The translations under genes were made by a program, and so were the position numbers. The notes under the pieces are model-generated. The model had not been told where the DNA came from. It saw only the letters and a list, made by a program, of their open reading frames with translations, and made no database searches. Positions 45,565 to 54,042 of a stretch of 64,000 nucleotides of DNA are shown one piece after another. Each line of letters begins with the position of its first letter. The first letter of the stretch is position 1. Source of the stretch: Rhodohalobacter sp. 614A (GTDB lineage Bacteria; Bacteroidota; Rhodothermia; Balneolales; Balneolaceae); contig NZ_JAKEDS010000002.1 in assembly GCF_021462415.1 (NCBI RefSeq), positions 186,001 through 250,000 on the forward strand. Reading direction: 5' to 3'.

Positions 45565-45957
45565 CTATTGATTTACAGGTTTTTTGATGCCGTGAGGAGA
45601 TGGTTTTCCATATTCGTCGAGATGAACAAATACGATTTTTTCGATCCGTATGATCGGTTGCCGGGTAAACTTATGCCGGACTTCACATCGCACGGTTATG
45701 GATGTTGTTCCCAAAGAAACAGTTTCCATGCCAATTTCAATGATGTCTCCAAGTTTAGCTGAACTTACAAAATCAATTTCAGACATGAACTTGGTTGCAA
45801 TATTTCCTTTTCCCAGTTGACAGATAACGTAAATAGCAGCTTCCTCATCAATCCAGGCCAATACCGCCCCCCCGAATAACGTGCCATGGGCATTTAAATC
45901 CTGCGGTTTGATGAGTTTGCGGCTAAAAAATCTCATTTTTGGAAACGTATCTTGCAT
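45565..45957 (-). CDS. Acyl-CoA thioesterase (hotdog fold, YciA/BACH-like)
   Basis: 130 residues of one hotdog domain. Marks are DLNAHGTLFGGAVLAWIDEE (active-site region), FVSSAKLGDIIEI and VRCEVRHKFTRQPI. It hydrolyses acyl-CoA to free fatty acid in the cytoplasm. The first residues MRFFSRKLIKPQDL fit the family start, but the annotated ATG at 45957 adds a few more residues. It is the first gene of the unit with the Hpt protein, 3 nt apart. Confidence 0.9.
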   Translation of the reverse strand: MQDTFPKMRFFSRKLIKPQDLNAHGTLFGGAVLAWIDEEAAIYVICQLGKGNIATKFMSEIDFVSSAKLGDIIEIGMETVSLGTTSITVRCEVRHKFTRQPIIRIEKIVFVHLDEYGKPSPHGIKKPVNQ

Positions 45958-46265
45958 GAATGCGCGCTTTTAAAGTTTTATTTAAACAAGAGTTATGAAT
46001 GCTGTTGTGAATGTCTGATAGTATGATCTAAGATAGCGTGTTTCTCTGTTTTGTGAAACGATTATAATAAAACTCGGAGTCGGCCGGCAAAATAATCTCT
46101 CTTATTTTTTTAATAATCGATTAACACTGAGTTAATGAGCGATGGATATGTTAAAGCAGTAACTCCAAAGCGTACTATCGACAATCATATAACGGCAAAA
46201 AAGGCTCTCTTGATTGAGGGCTTTTTTTATTTGTAATCTGGAAGTGTGTTTTAGCAAGTTAAATC
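45958..46265. other. Convergent/divergent gap containing a terminator
   Basis: This 308-nt gap holds the promoter of the thioesterase gene near its left end and the terminator of the lipase-like gene at 46197-46228. I see no other feature. Confidence 0.5.
46197..46228 (-). terminator. Terminator after the lipase-like gene
   Basis: On the minus strand GCCCTCAATCAAGAGAGCC forms a stem (with one wobble and one bulge) followed by TTTTTTGCCG. It lies about 38 nt after the stop at 46266. An A-run on the other side allows it to work in both directions. Confidence 0.65.
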
Positions 46266-47744
46266 CTATTTCCAGGGTTGTATATCGAGATACAATTTCG
46301 CTTCAAATCCTTTTCGTGATGATAGAGGGATGTATACGCCATTCCCATCACTTTGAATATTTTTGCCACGTTTTTCTCCCCACTCTTCGTCAGTTGGAAT
46401 GTACCGGATATTCCAGCCGTCATTCGTAATAGTTGCACGTACGGTAAGTTTTTCACGATATAAATTTTCCTCCGGTATTCTCTCTTCAAGAAATAAGATC
46501 CTGTCGATCCGATACTCGGTTGTCCGAACAACGAGGTCTATGGTAAAAACAAGTGTTCGTCCGTGAGTGATTTTACTGCTGTCAAGAAATACGGAAAATA
46601 GAACCGGAAGACGAGGTTTGGTTCTGCCAAGCTTGTCAGGGCGTAACAGTTCATCAAATGTTCGGAATACAGCTGAACTATGATCTATTTTTCGCTCACT
46701 TAACTTATACGTATACGCACCTCTGGGAGCCACTGTCGATTCAAAAAAGTAAGATGCTTTGATATCTTTGTCAGCATCATAAGCTTCTTTTACTGATGGT
46801 GGTAAAGGAAGATGCGTGGGTTCTAAAATTGCTTTAACAAGGGTATTTCCAAACAGAAACCGAACAAGGTTTTGATATCCTTCTTCGGAGTTTACCATCC
46901 CAAAATGGCCGCTGTGGCTGTGATGGGTATAAGCACGCGGAGAACCGGCAACGCTGGCATTTTTAATTTTTACGAGTCCGTCACTCATAGCACCCACCGC
47001 ATATTTTGCTGCTATATAATCTTTGTGATTTGTTCCCACAAGGCAGAAAAAACGGGAGGGATCAAATTTTCCGCCTAATGAATTTACTTCATCCTGTTTT
47101 TTATTATCCAGATGGAGATAGGTGGCCATCTTGTCGCGGTTAAAATTGTTTATATCCCACATGTCAAGAAAACCCGGAACATTCATTCCTCTTACTTCAA
47201 TTCCGTTATGAGGTGTACCGTAAGTGAATACCTTATCGACCGATGACTTTACTTCAGCCGAACTAACATCCTCATTCTGTAGAAAACACCGGCAGATTAA
47301 ACCACCCATGGAGTGTGCCACCAAGTAGACTTTAAAATCATCATGAGCTTCAGAATTATCTCCACACACCAGGTTCTTTACTTTTTCAACAAGCTTGCCG
47401 AGTGCTTCAGCAGCATCAATGATCGATGGACGCTCACCATATCCCATCTCCTTTGATGCCGTGTCATAATATCGGTGGATAATGATGCTTTTTGCCGGGA
47501 TGGAATTCTCGTTCTCAATGCCATTCAAATAATTATCGAGATATCCATAGTCTTTCATGAGGCGAATCAGCGGAGATTCAAATATGTGTTTGGTAATATC
47601 TCCATCCCATTCCTGGCGAATTTTCGTGGAACCAAGATTAAACCCCATGTATGGAGTGGCCACTGTATCCTCAATTTCAGATTGCATCATGGCGAAACCT
47701 CTTACATAAATGATGGGGTAGTAGGGCGGTTGAATGATGGACAT
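46266..47744 (-). CDS. Alpha/beta-hydrolase, lipase-like, with a C-terminal beta domain
   Basis: 492 residues. The N-terminal half is a lipase/PGAP1-like hydrolase: PIIYVRGFAMMQ, a YLVAHSMGGLICRCF nucleophile elbow (Ser) and a His in THHSHSGHFGM. The C-terminal half (about 330-492) is a separate beta-rich domain (RGAYTYKLSERK, then VVRTTEYRIDRI and KGFEAKLYLDIQPW) that I do not recognise. There is no signal peptide, so it acts inside the cell or leaves by another route. The gene is solitary. Confidence 0.75.
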   Translation of the reverse strand: MSIIQPPYYPIIYVRGFAMMQSEIEDTVATPYMGFNLGSTKIRQEWDGDITKHIFESPLIRLMKDYGYLDNYLNGIENENSIPAKSIIIHRYYDTASKEMGYGERPSIIDAAEALGKLVEKVKNLVCGDNSEAHDDFKVYLVAHSMGGLICRCFLQNEDVSSAEVKSSVDKVFTYGTPHNGIEVRGMNVPGFLDMWDINNFNRDKMATYLHLDNKKQDEVNSLGGKFDPSRFFCLVGTNHKDYIAAKYAVGAMSDGLVKIKNASVAGSPRAYTHHSHSGHFGMVNSEEGYQNLVRFLFGNTLVKAILEPTHLPLPPSVKEAYDADKDIKASYFFESTVAPRGAYTYKLSERKIDHSSAVFRTFDELLRPDKLGRTKPRLPVLFSVFLDSSKITHGRTLVFTIDLVVRTTEYRIDRILFLEERIPEENLYREKLTVRATITNDGWNIRYIPTDEEWGEKRGKNIQSDGNGVYIPLSSRKGFEAKLYLDIQPWK

Positions 47745-47988
47745 GTAGTTTCCCTCAGTTTAGATTTTGTAACATGACTAAATAAATAAATGAAAAACAA
47801 CAATGATTTACTATTTTTGTGCGAATGGTTGAAAATTCGCTTGGGCTTATTGGAAGATACTCGTAGCTACATGCCTGATTATTGAATCACTTATTCACAT
47901 CTTTTTAAAAAGTATGATCGCTGTCTGTATTTTTTACGGGTGGTTCCTACTTTTAGAAAAGAATATCATCTGATTAAACAAAGACAAA

Positions 47989-49032
47989 TTGTTGGATTTA
48001 ATTGTAATAGCAGGGGTTATAATTATTGCCGTCGGTAACTATATGTTTACCGCTTGGTTTATTAAATATGCAAGGTTACGCAGAATTACCGATGTGCCCA
48101 CAGAGCGTAGTTCGCACAGTATCCCAACCCCCAGAGGAGGAGGGATAGGTTTTGTGTTGATTTCTCTCATTGCATTTATACTCTATTTTGCCTGGATGGG
48201 GTTACTGAGTTCAAGCATTTATTTAACCATGTTAATAACCCTTTCGGCGATAGCTTGTCTGGGTTGGTTTGATGACAGGAGGGATCTTTCGCAGATTATC
48301 CGCTTTACCATTCAGGTTGCAGCAGCGGCAAGTGTGATTTTCTTTGTTGAAGGGCTGGATACTTTTTTTGTGCCCTATGCATCAACTATCTCTTTGGGGG
48401 TATTTAGTCCCTTTCTCGGACTGCTTTGGATAACCGGGGTTACAAATATTTATAATTTTATGGATGGGGTTGACGGTATTGCGTCGATTCAGGCGTTAAG
48501 TGCTTCAGCGGGATGGATGATTTTTGGCTACCTGTGGAATGAGCCCATTTTAATTGTCATCAATTTGATCGTATTTGCGTCAGTTGCGGGATTTTTAGTT
48601 TACAATTGGGCTCCCGCCAGAATTTTTATGGGAGATGTAGGAAGCATCTTTCTTGGGTTCTTTTTTGCAATTATGCCTTTTTTGGCTGCAGCCATAGCAG
48701 AAGAAAGAACAGTAGGTTTTACACTCTGGATTGGCGCCCTTTTGATATGGCCATTCCTTTTTGATAGTTCCTTTACACTTCTTCGCCGCTTTATGAAAGG
48801 TGAAAACGTATTTCAGGCCCACAGAACCCATTTGTATCAAAGATTAAACATAGCAGGATGGCCTCATTCCACCATCTCCACACTCTATCTTATTTTTTCT
48901 TTTCTCTGTTTAATCATCGCTCTGGTTTTTACTCATGAAGAGAGCTTTATCCAAATTCTCTTGCTCATCACACTTCTAGTACTATCGTTGATTTATATAT
49001 TGGCTGTTCAGAGAGTTGAGAAAAAAATATAG
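47989..49032 (+). CDS. Polyprenyl-phosphate sugar-1-phosphate transferase (WecA/WbpL/MraY-like)
   Basis: 347 residues starting at TTG 47989, with about 10-11 membrane spans. Marks are RSSHSIPTPRGGGIGFVLIS, WFDDRRDLS (Asp pair), NIYNFMDGVDGIASIQ, MGDVGSIFLGF and AHRTHLYQRL. It transfers a sugar phosphate (often GlcNAc-1-P or a modified sugar) to undecaprenyl phosphate, starting synthesis of a surface polysaccharide. It is the first gene of the cluster. The exact sugar is not known. Confidence 0.92.
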   Translation: MLDLIVIAGVIIIAVGNYMFTAWFIKYARLRRITDVPTERSSHSIPTPRGGGIGFVLISLIAFILYFAWMGLLSSSIYLTMLITLSAIACLGWFDDRRDLSQIIRFTIQVAAAASVIFFVEGLDTFFVPYASTISLGVFSPFLGLLWITGVTNIYNFMDGVDGIASIQALSASAGWMIFGYLWNEPILIVINLIVFASVAGFLVYNWAPARIFMGDVGSIFLGFFFAIMPFLAAAIAEERTVGFTLWIGALLIWPFLFDSSFTLLRRFMKGENVFQAHRTHLYQRLNIAGWPHSTISTLYLIFSFLCLIIALVFTHEESFIQILLLITLLVLSLIYILAVQRVEKKI

Positions 49033-49307
49033 GATTATATTAAGTATCTATAAATATTTAATTTAGTGTCTATATACTTTTAGAATATCATATACTTTAG
49101 AGTCAATACAAGTCCATAAAGTCAATGATGATATCCTTTTAGATCAAATTAAAATCTTTTGTAGATATGAATTTAGATTTATCTAAAATTTTGAATATTG
49201 AGAGACTATTTTAAAAATAATTTTATTTACTATATTAAGGGCTTAAGTTTGGGGTTTTTAAAGACATAAATTTTTCCAAGGTACATCTACGGTTTAAATT
49301 ATTTGCA
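49033..49307 (+). promoter_or_regulatory. AT-rich promoter region with an inverted repeat before the first dehydratase gene
   Basis: The gap contains TTTAGAT-TT-ATCTAAA (49172-49187), arms as at 16733, plus long AT tracts. The position 120 nt upstream of the start could be an operator or a chance palindrome. I could not place a promoter. Confidence 0.35.
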
Positions 49308-51191
49308 ATGGCAATTATAAAGAGATATACTCGTCGCGCCTTGTTCTTCATTGCTGGGGATGCAATTGCGATATCAATTTCAGCCGTATTGTCTTATCTC
49401 ATTCTTGGATCTGTTGCAGGCTTTAATAATTCCTTTCCTTTTCAGAATTCAGCTATATATCTCTCGCTAACATTGCTTTCACTCGGTTTTTTTAAGATGT
49501 ATCGGGTTAGCTGGAGGTTCACAAGTTTGAGGGAGTTGTTGATGATAACAAGCGCTCTCATCCTTTCATCAGTAATATTTGCAGGTATTCTATTTTTGTT
49601 TGGCCAGGTAGACAATTTTCAATTGTCTTTTCTGGTTGTCGCTTTCCTTCAAAATATTTTATACATCGGAGCTTTCAGGATTAGCAAACGAATGAGTCTG
49701 GAGATTTTTAATAGTCAGCACCACGAGAAAAGGGCTGTTGTTTTTGGTGCAGGAAATGCGGGCGATCAGATCTTGCGTGATATTAAAAGACACCGGCACT
49801 GGAACCTTAACATTATTGCGGTTTTTGACGATTCAGAAAGCCTGCATGGTCTTTCAATGCATGGCGTGCCGATAAAAGGCGATCGCAAAAAGATGGTTCA
49901 GTTTTTAAAATATACGGATATTGATGAGCTGATCATTGCCATTCCATCCCTTCCAAAAAACGAGTTAAAATCAGTTATAGAAGGAGTGAAAGAGGTAGAT
50001 CCAAATCTTAAGATCAAAGTTCTTCCTTCATTCCACCTTCTTTCCGATGATCCTGTAGGTGTGAAAAATATTCGGGAGATCAGTATTGACGATATCCTGG
50101 GAAGAGAACCTGCCAAGATAGACATGGAGTCTATACGAACAAGCATTTCAGGTAAATCAGTTTTGATAACAGGTGCAGGAGGATCCATTGGGCGAGAGAT
50201 TGTTCGCCAATGTGTGGGATTAAATGCGGGTAAAATTATTACACTGGATATTGATGAGACCGAAGTATTTCACATACAAAAGGAATTTGAAAATTCATCT
50301 GATATCATTCATCCATATGTGGCAAATATCCTTGACGAAGACCGGATGAATCGGCTGCTGAAGCAAGAAAGGCCGGACATTATTTTTCACGCGGCGGCAT
50401 ACAAGCATGTGCCAATGATGGAAAATTTTCCCGAAGAAGCGGTTAAAGTGAATGTACGGGGCACACAGATTCTAGCGAGCCTTTCCTGCATTCACGAGGT
50501 GAAGAAATTTGTGTTGATATCAACAGACAAAGCTGTAAATCCCACGAATGTTATGGGGGCTACAAAGCGAATTGCCGAAGAGATTTGTCTCTCTCATAAC
50601 GATCTTTGCATAACCAAGTTTATTTCAGTCCGTTTTGGAAATGTGCTTGGTTCACGAGGATCGGTCGTTCCAATTTTTATCGATCAAATTCGAAAGGGAG
50701 GGCCTGTAACAATTACACATCCGGAAGTGAAAAGATACTTCATGACGATTCCCGAAGCTGTATTATTGGTGATGCAAGCAGGCGAAATGGGTAGAGGTGG
50801 AGAAGTTTTTGTTCTGGATATGGGCGATCCGGTTAAAATTGTGGATATGGCCAAACAGCTTATCCGATTGCATGGCCTTGAACCGGAGAAGGATATTCCG
50901 ATTGAATTTATTGGCATGCGTCCCGGCGAGAAAATGTTTGAAGAATTGCTGAAAGCAGAAGAAGGCGTAGAGAAAACAAATCATGAACTTATCCATAAAG
51001 CCATTTGCCGGAAGGATGTGGATAACGAAGAACTTGGAATAATAACATCCCGTTTGCTCGACAATATCAAAAACGGCGAATACAAGTCAATTCGCCACCT
51101 TATAAAACAGCTTGTTCCTACCTTTACTTATAATGCTGAAGAATCAGATCTTCAGGAGAATCACAAATCACTCAAAGAGTTCGCTGATTGA
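49308..51191 (+). CDS. Membrane nucleotide-sugar 4,6-dehydratase (CapD/WbpM family), copy 1
   Basis: 627 residues. Four N-terminal membrane spans (1-120) precede a first Rossmann segment (VVFGAGNAGDQILRDI) and then the catalytic SDR domain (about 280-600): LITGAGGSIGREIVRQ, FHAAAYKHVPMMENFPEEA, then STDKAVNPTNVMGATKR. The family lacks the usual Tyr and has Met-x-x-x-Lys there, as in WbpM/FlaA1. It makes UDP-4-keto-6-deoxy-GlcNAc or a related precursor. It belongs to the same unit as the following sugar genes. Confidence 0.93.
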   Translation: MAIIKRYTRRALFFIAGDAIAISISAVLSYLILGSVAGFNNSFPFQNSAIYLSLTLLSLGFFKMYRVSWRFTSLRELLMITSALILSSVIFAGILFLFGQVDNFQLSFLVVAFLQNILYIGAFRISKRMSLEIFNSQHHEKRAVVFGAGNAGDQILRDIKRHRHWNLNIIAVFDDSESLHGLSMHGVPIKGDRKKMVQFLKYTDIDELIIAIPSLPKNELKSVIEGVKEVDPNLKIKVLPSFHLLSDDPVGVKNIREISIDDILGREPAKIDMESIRTSISGKSVLITGAGGSIGREIVRQCVGLNAGKIITLDIDETEVFHIQKEFENSSDIIHPYVANILDEDRMNRLLKQERPDIIFHAAAYKHVPMMENFPEEAVKVNVRGTQILASLSCIHEVKKFVLISTDKAVNPTNVMGATKRIAEEICLSHNDLCITKFISVRFGNVLGSRGSVVPIFIDQIRKGGPVTITHPEVKRYFMTIPEAVLLVMQAGEMGRGGEVFVLDMGDPVKIVDMAKQLIRLHGLEPEKDIPIEFIGMRPGEKMFEELLKAEEGVEKTNHELIHKAICRKDVDNEELGIITSRLLDNIKNGEYKSIRHLIKQLVPTFTYNAEESDLQENHKSLKEFAD

Positions 51192-51359
51192 ACCAGCTTT
51201 CCGATTGTAAATCAGTCAAGAGAATGATAGTTTTTGGAATTATAAATAATGATGTTTTTTTCAATAGAATCATTCGTCAAAGAGTATTTTGTTTCTCAAA
51301 TCAAGTAAGGAATCTTATATTCCACAGCTTAAATCATTTGTACTTACAATTAAATTGAA

Positions 51360-52688
51360 ATGGGTGTAGAAAGTTTACTTCAGAAAATTCAACAAAGAGA
51401 GTATACAATTGGTATTATCGGCTTGGGATATGTTGGTTTGCCGCTCCTTTGGACCTTTCATGAGAAAGGAATGCCGGTTATTGGGTTTGATATAGACGAG
51501 AATAAAGTAAACTGTATCAACCAGGGAATTCCGTATATCAAACATCTTGGAGAAGATAAGATGAAGGTTTTGGCAGATTCAGATTTGTGCAGGGCTTCAT
51601 CTGATTTTTCGAAACTGGTTGAAGCCGATGCTTTGTTGATGTGTGTTCCCACTCCGTTGAATTTATACCGCGAGCCCGAGATGAAATATGTGATTCAAAC
51701 CACAGAAGTCATCTCGAAGTACCTGCGAAAAGACCAACTGGTAATTCTGGAATCCACAACCTGGCCGGGAACAACAGTTGAGTTAATCATTCCCATGCTT
51801 GAGAAGGAGACGGGTTTGATCTCGGGTAAAGATTTTTATGTAGCTTACAGTCCGGAACGGGAAGATCCGGGAAATGCAGATTTCAATACTTCCAAAATTC
51901 CCAAAGTTGTTGGGGCAGATGGGGAAGATGCTTTAAAACTGGCTTGTGAAGTGTATAATACCGCGATTGTCAGAACCGTGCCGGTCAGCAATACGAAAAC
52001 CGCAGAAGCTGTAAAACTGACGGAAAACATTTTCCGGTCTATAAATATTGCTCTTGTTAACGAACTTAAGGTTGTTTACAAAGAGATGGGAATTGATGTT
52101 CATGAAGTATTGGATGCCGCTGAAACAAAACCTTTCGGCTTTATGAAATTTACCCCGGGGCCAGGTTTAGGCGGGCACTGTATTCCCATCGACCCGTTTT
52201 ACTTGACTTGGAAAGCGAGACAATATCAGCAGAATACACGGTTTATTGAACTGGCAGGCGAAATAAATACGGAAATGCCAAACTATGTTGTAAACCGTGC
52301 CGTTAAAGCACTTAATTCGCACAAAAAAGCTGTAAATGGAAGTTCCGTTTTGATTGTAGGTCTTGCATACAAACCCAATGTGGATGACGACCGGGAATCG
52401 CCCAGTTACAGGCTCATGGATCTTTTCGATTCAATGGGAGCTGAAGTATCTTATTATGACCCTTATGTACCTGTTATCAAAGAATCCCGGGAACACTCTC
52501 ATTGGGCAGGTCTAAAATCTGTTGAATGGAGTAGAGAAACGATGGAAAAATTTGATGTTGTAGTCATCTCTACAAATCATTCCGATATTGATTATCGTCA
52601 ACTTTCGGATTGGAGTGATTTGATTGTGGATACCCGCAATTCAATGAAAGACGTAGCCCATCAAAACGGCCATGTTTGGAAAGCATGA
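51360..52688 (+). CDS. UDP-sugar 6-dehydrogenase (UDP-GlcNAc/UDP-ManNAc type)
   Basis: 442 residues. N-terminal NAD motif IIGLGYVGLPLLWTF, central AYSPEREDPGN, catalytic Cys in GPGLGGHCIPIDPFYL and a C-terminal LAYKPNVDDDRESPS. The AYSPEREDPG and GHCIPIDPFYL patterns favour the WbpA-like branch acting on UDP-N-acetylhexosamine over UDP-glucose. It oxidises C6 to a uronate. The gene lies between the first dehydratase and the epimerase genes. Confidence 0.93.
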   Translation: MGVESLLQKIQQREYTIGIIGLGYVGLPLLWTFHEKGMPVIGFDIDENKVNCINQGIPYIKHLGEDKMKVLADSDLCRASSDFSKLVEADALLMCVPTPLNLYREPEMKYVIQTTEVISKYLRKDQLVILESTTWPGTTVELIIPMLEKETGLISGKDFYVAYSPEREDPGNADFNTSKIPKVVGADGEDALKLACEVYNTAIVRTVPVSNTKTAEAVKLTENIFRSINIALVNELKVVYKEMGIDVHEVLDAAETKPFGFMKFTPGPGLGGHCIPIDPFYLTWKARQYQQNTRFIELAGEINTEMPNYVVNRAVKALNSHKKAVNGSSVLIVGLAYKPNVDDDRESPSYRLMDLFDSMGAEVSYYDPYVPVIKESREHSHWAGLKSVEWSRETMEKFDVVVISTNHSDIDYRQLSDWSDLIVDTRNSMKDVAHQNGHVWKA

Positions 52689-52775
52689 CCTTAATAAGAT
52701 GATTTAATCAATTTATTCATTCAAATAGACCGTGAAAATTTTAATTCCCGAAAGCAATTCAAAAAGTACCTTTAG

Positions 52776-53807
52776 ATGAAGATTTTAATAACTGGAACGG
52801 CCGGATTTATCGGCTTTCATTTAACTAAACGGCTCTTAAGAGAAAACTTTCAGATAGTTGGCATTGATAATATCAACGACTATTACGATGTAAATCTTAA
52901 GCAAGACAGGCTTCGGGAAACGGGTATTGAAGAACCCGAAAAAAATGCGATTGTAACCAGCTCACTGGATAAAAATTATCGATTTATACAAGCAAGTCTC
53001 GAAGACCAACAAGTTGTAAAAGATCTATTTGAAAGCGAGAAATTTGATGCTGTTGTTAACCTGGCTGCCCAGGCCGGGGTTCGGTATAGCCTGGAAAATC
53101 CTCAAACCTATATTGATAGTAACATAAACGGTTTTTTAAATATACTGGAGGGATGTCGCCATACAAACGTTGGGCATCTTATTTACGCTTCATCCAGTTC
53201 GGTTTATGGAGCAAATAAAGAGATGCCGTTTAAAACCACGGATGTGGTCGATCACCCCGTAAGTTTGTATGCAGCCAGCAAAAAATCGAATGAACTGATG
53301 GCACATGCATATTCGCATTTGTTTAAAATCCCCACTACCGGGTTGAGATTTTTTACTGTATATGGCCCTTGGGGCCGACCGGATATGGCGCTATTCATTT
53401 TCACCAAAGCAATGTTGGAGGGAAATCCTATTGATGTTTTTAACTATGGGAAAATGGCCCGCGATTTCACCTATATTGATGATATTGTTGAAGGGATTAC
53501 AAAACTGATACCCAAGGCTCCTGACGACGAATCGCCCTATACTGCTGAATATACCCAAGCTCCCTATCAACTCTTTAATATTGGATACGGAAGTCCCGTT
53601 AAACTCATGGATTTTATACATGAAATAGAGAAGAATCTTGGTATTGAGGCAAATAAAAATCTGATGCCTATGCAAAAGGGGGATGTGCCTAAAACATGGG
53701 CAGATGTTCAAAGTCTTCACACCTTAACAGGATTCCGCCCGGAGGTATCTGTAGAAGAAGGGGTTAAAAGATTTATAGATTGGTATAAAAAATACTATAA
53801 TATATAG
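52776..53807 (+). CDS. UDP-glucuronate 4-epimerase-like NAD-dependent epimerase
   Basis: 343 residues, extended SDR. Marks are TGTAGFIGFHLTKRLL, DNINDYYDVNLKQDRL (diagnostic of UDP-glucuronate epimerases), QAGVRYSLENPQ and YAASKKSNELMAH (YxxxK). The C-terminal DVPKTWADVQSLHTLTGFRP is also typical. It converts UDP-GlcA to UDP-GalA or acts on the amino-sugar uronate made by the preceding enzyme. Confidence 0.92.
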   Translation: MKILITGTAGFIGFHLTKRLLRENFQIVGIDNINDYYDVNLKQDRLRETGIEEPEKNAIVTSSLDKNYRFIQASLEDQQVVKDLFESEKFDAVVNLAAQAGVRYSLENPQTYIDSNINGFLNILEGCRHTNVGHLIYASSSSVYGANKEMPFKTTDVVDHPVSLYAASKKSNELMAHAYSHLFKIPTTGLRFFTVYGPWGRPDMALFIFTKAMLEGNPIDVFNYGKMARDFTYIDDIVEGITKLIPKAPDDESPYTAEYTQAPYQLFNIGYGSPVKLMDFIHEIEKNLGIEANKNLMPMQKGDVPKTWADVQSLHTLTGFRPEVSVEEGVKRFIDWYKKYYNI

Positions 53808-54042
53808 GTAAAGACCGATTTGGATGGCTTAAGAAACAACTCTGCAGCAAATAAGTACGAATGCAAGATATCTAAGCTATTTTTTATAATTACGGGCACC
53901 ATTTGCAATTAAACCGTATCTTTATGGTACAGAAGATATTTAACCATTATTCCTCTTTATACCTTATTATATTTGCCTGTTTAAAACAGCAGTTATGCCT
54001 TTTAGGGAGTGGTTTGGCCAATAGAAATACTAAGCGTTGGTA

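Noticed and set aside
47812-47819. TATTTTTG as a Bacteroidota-type -7 promoter element
   Set aside because: It matches TAnnTTTG but lacks a -33 TTG at the right distance, as does TAATTTTG at 40833, so neither is called.
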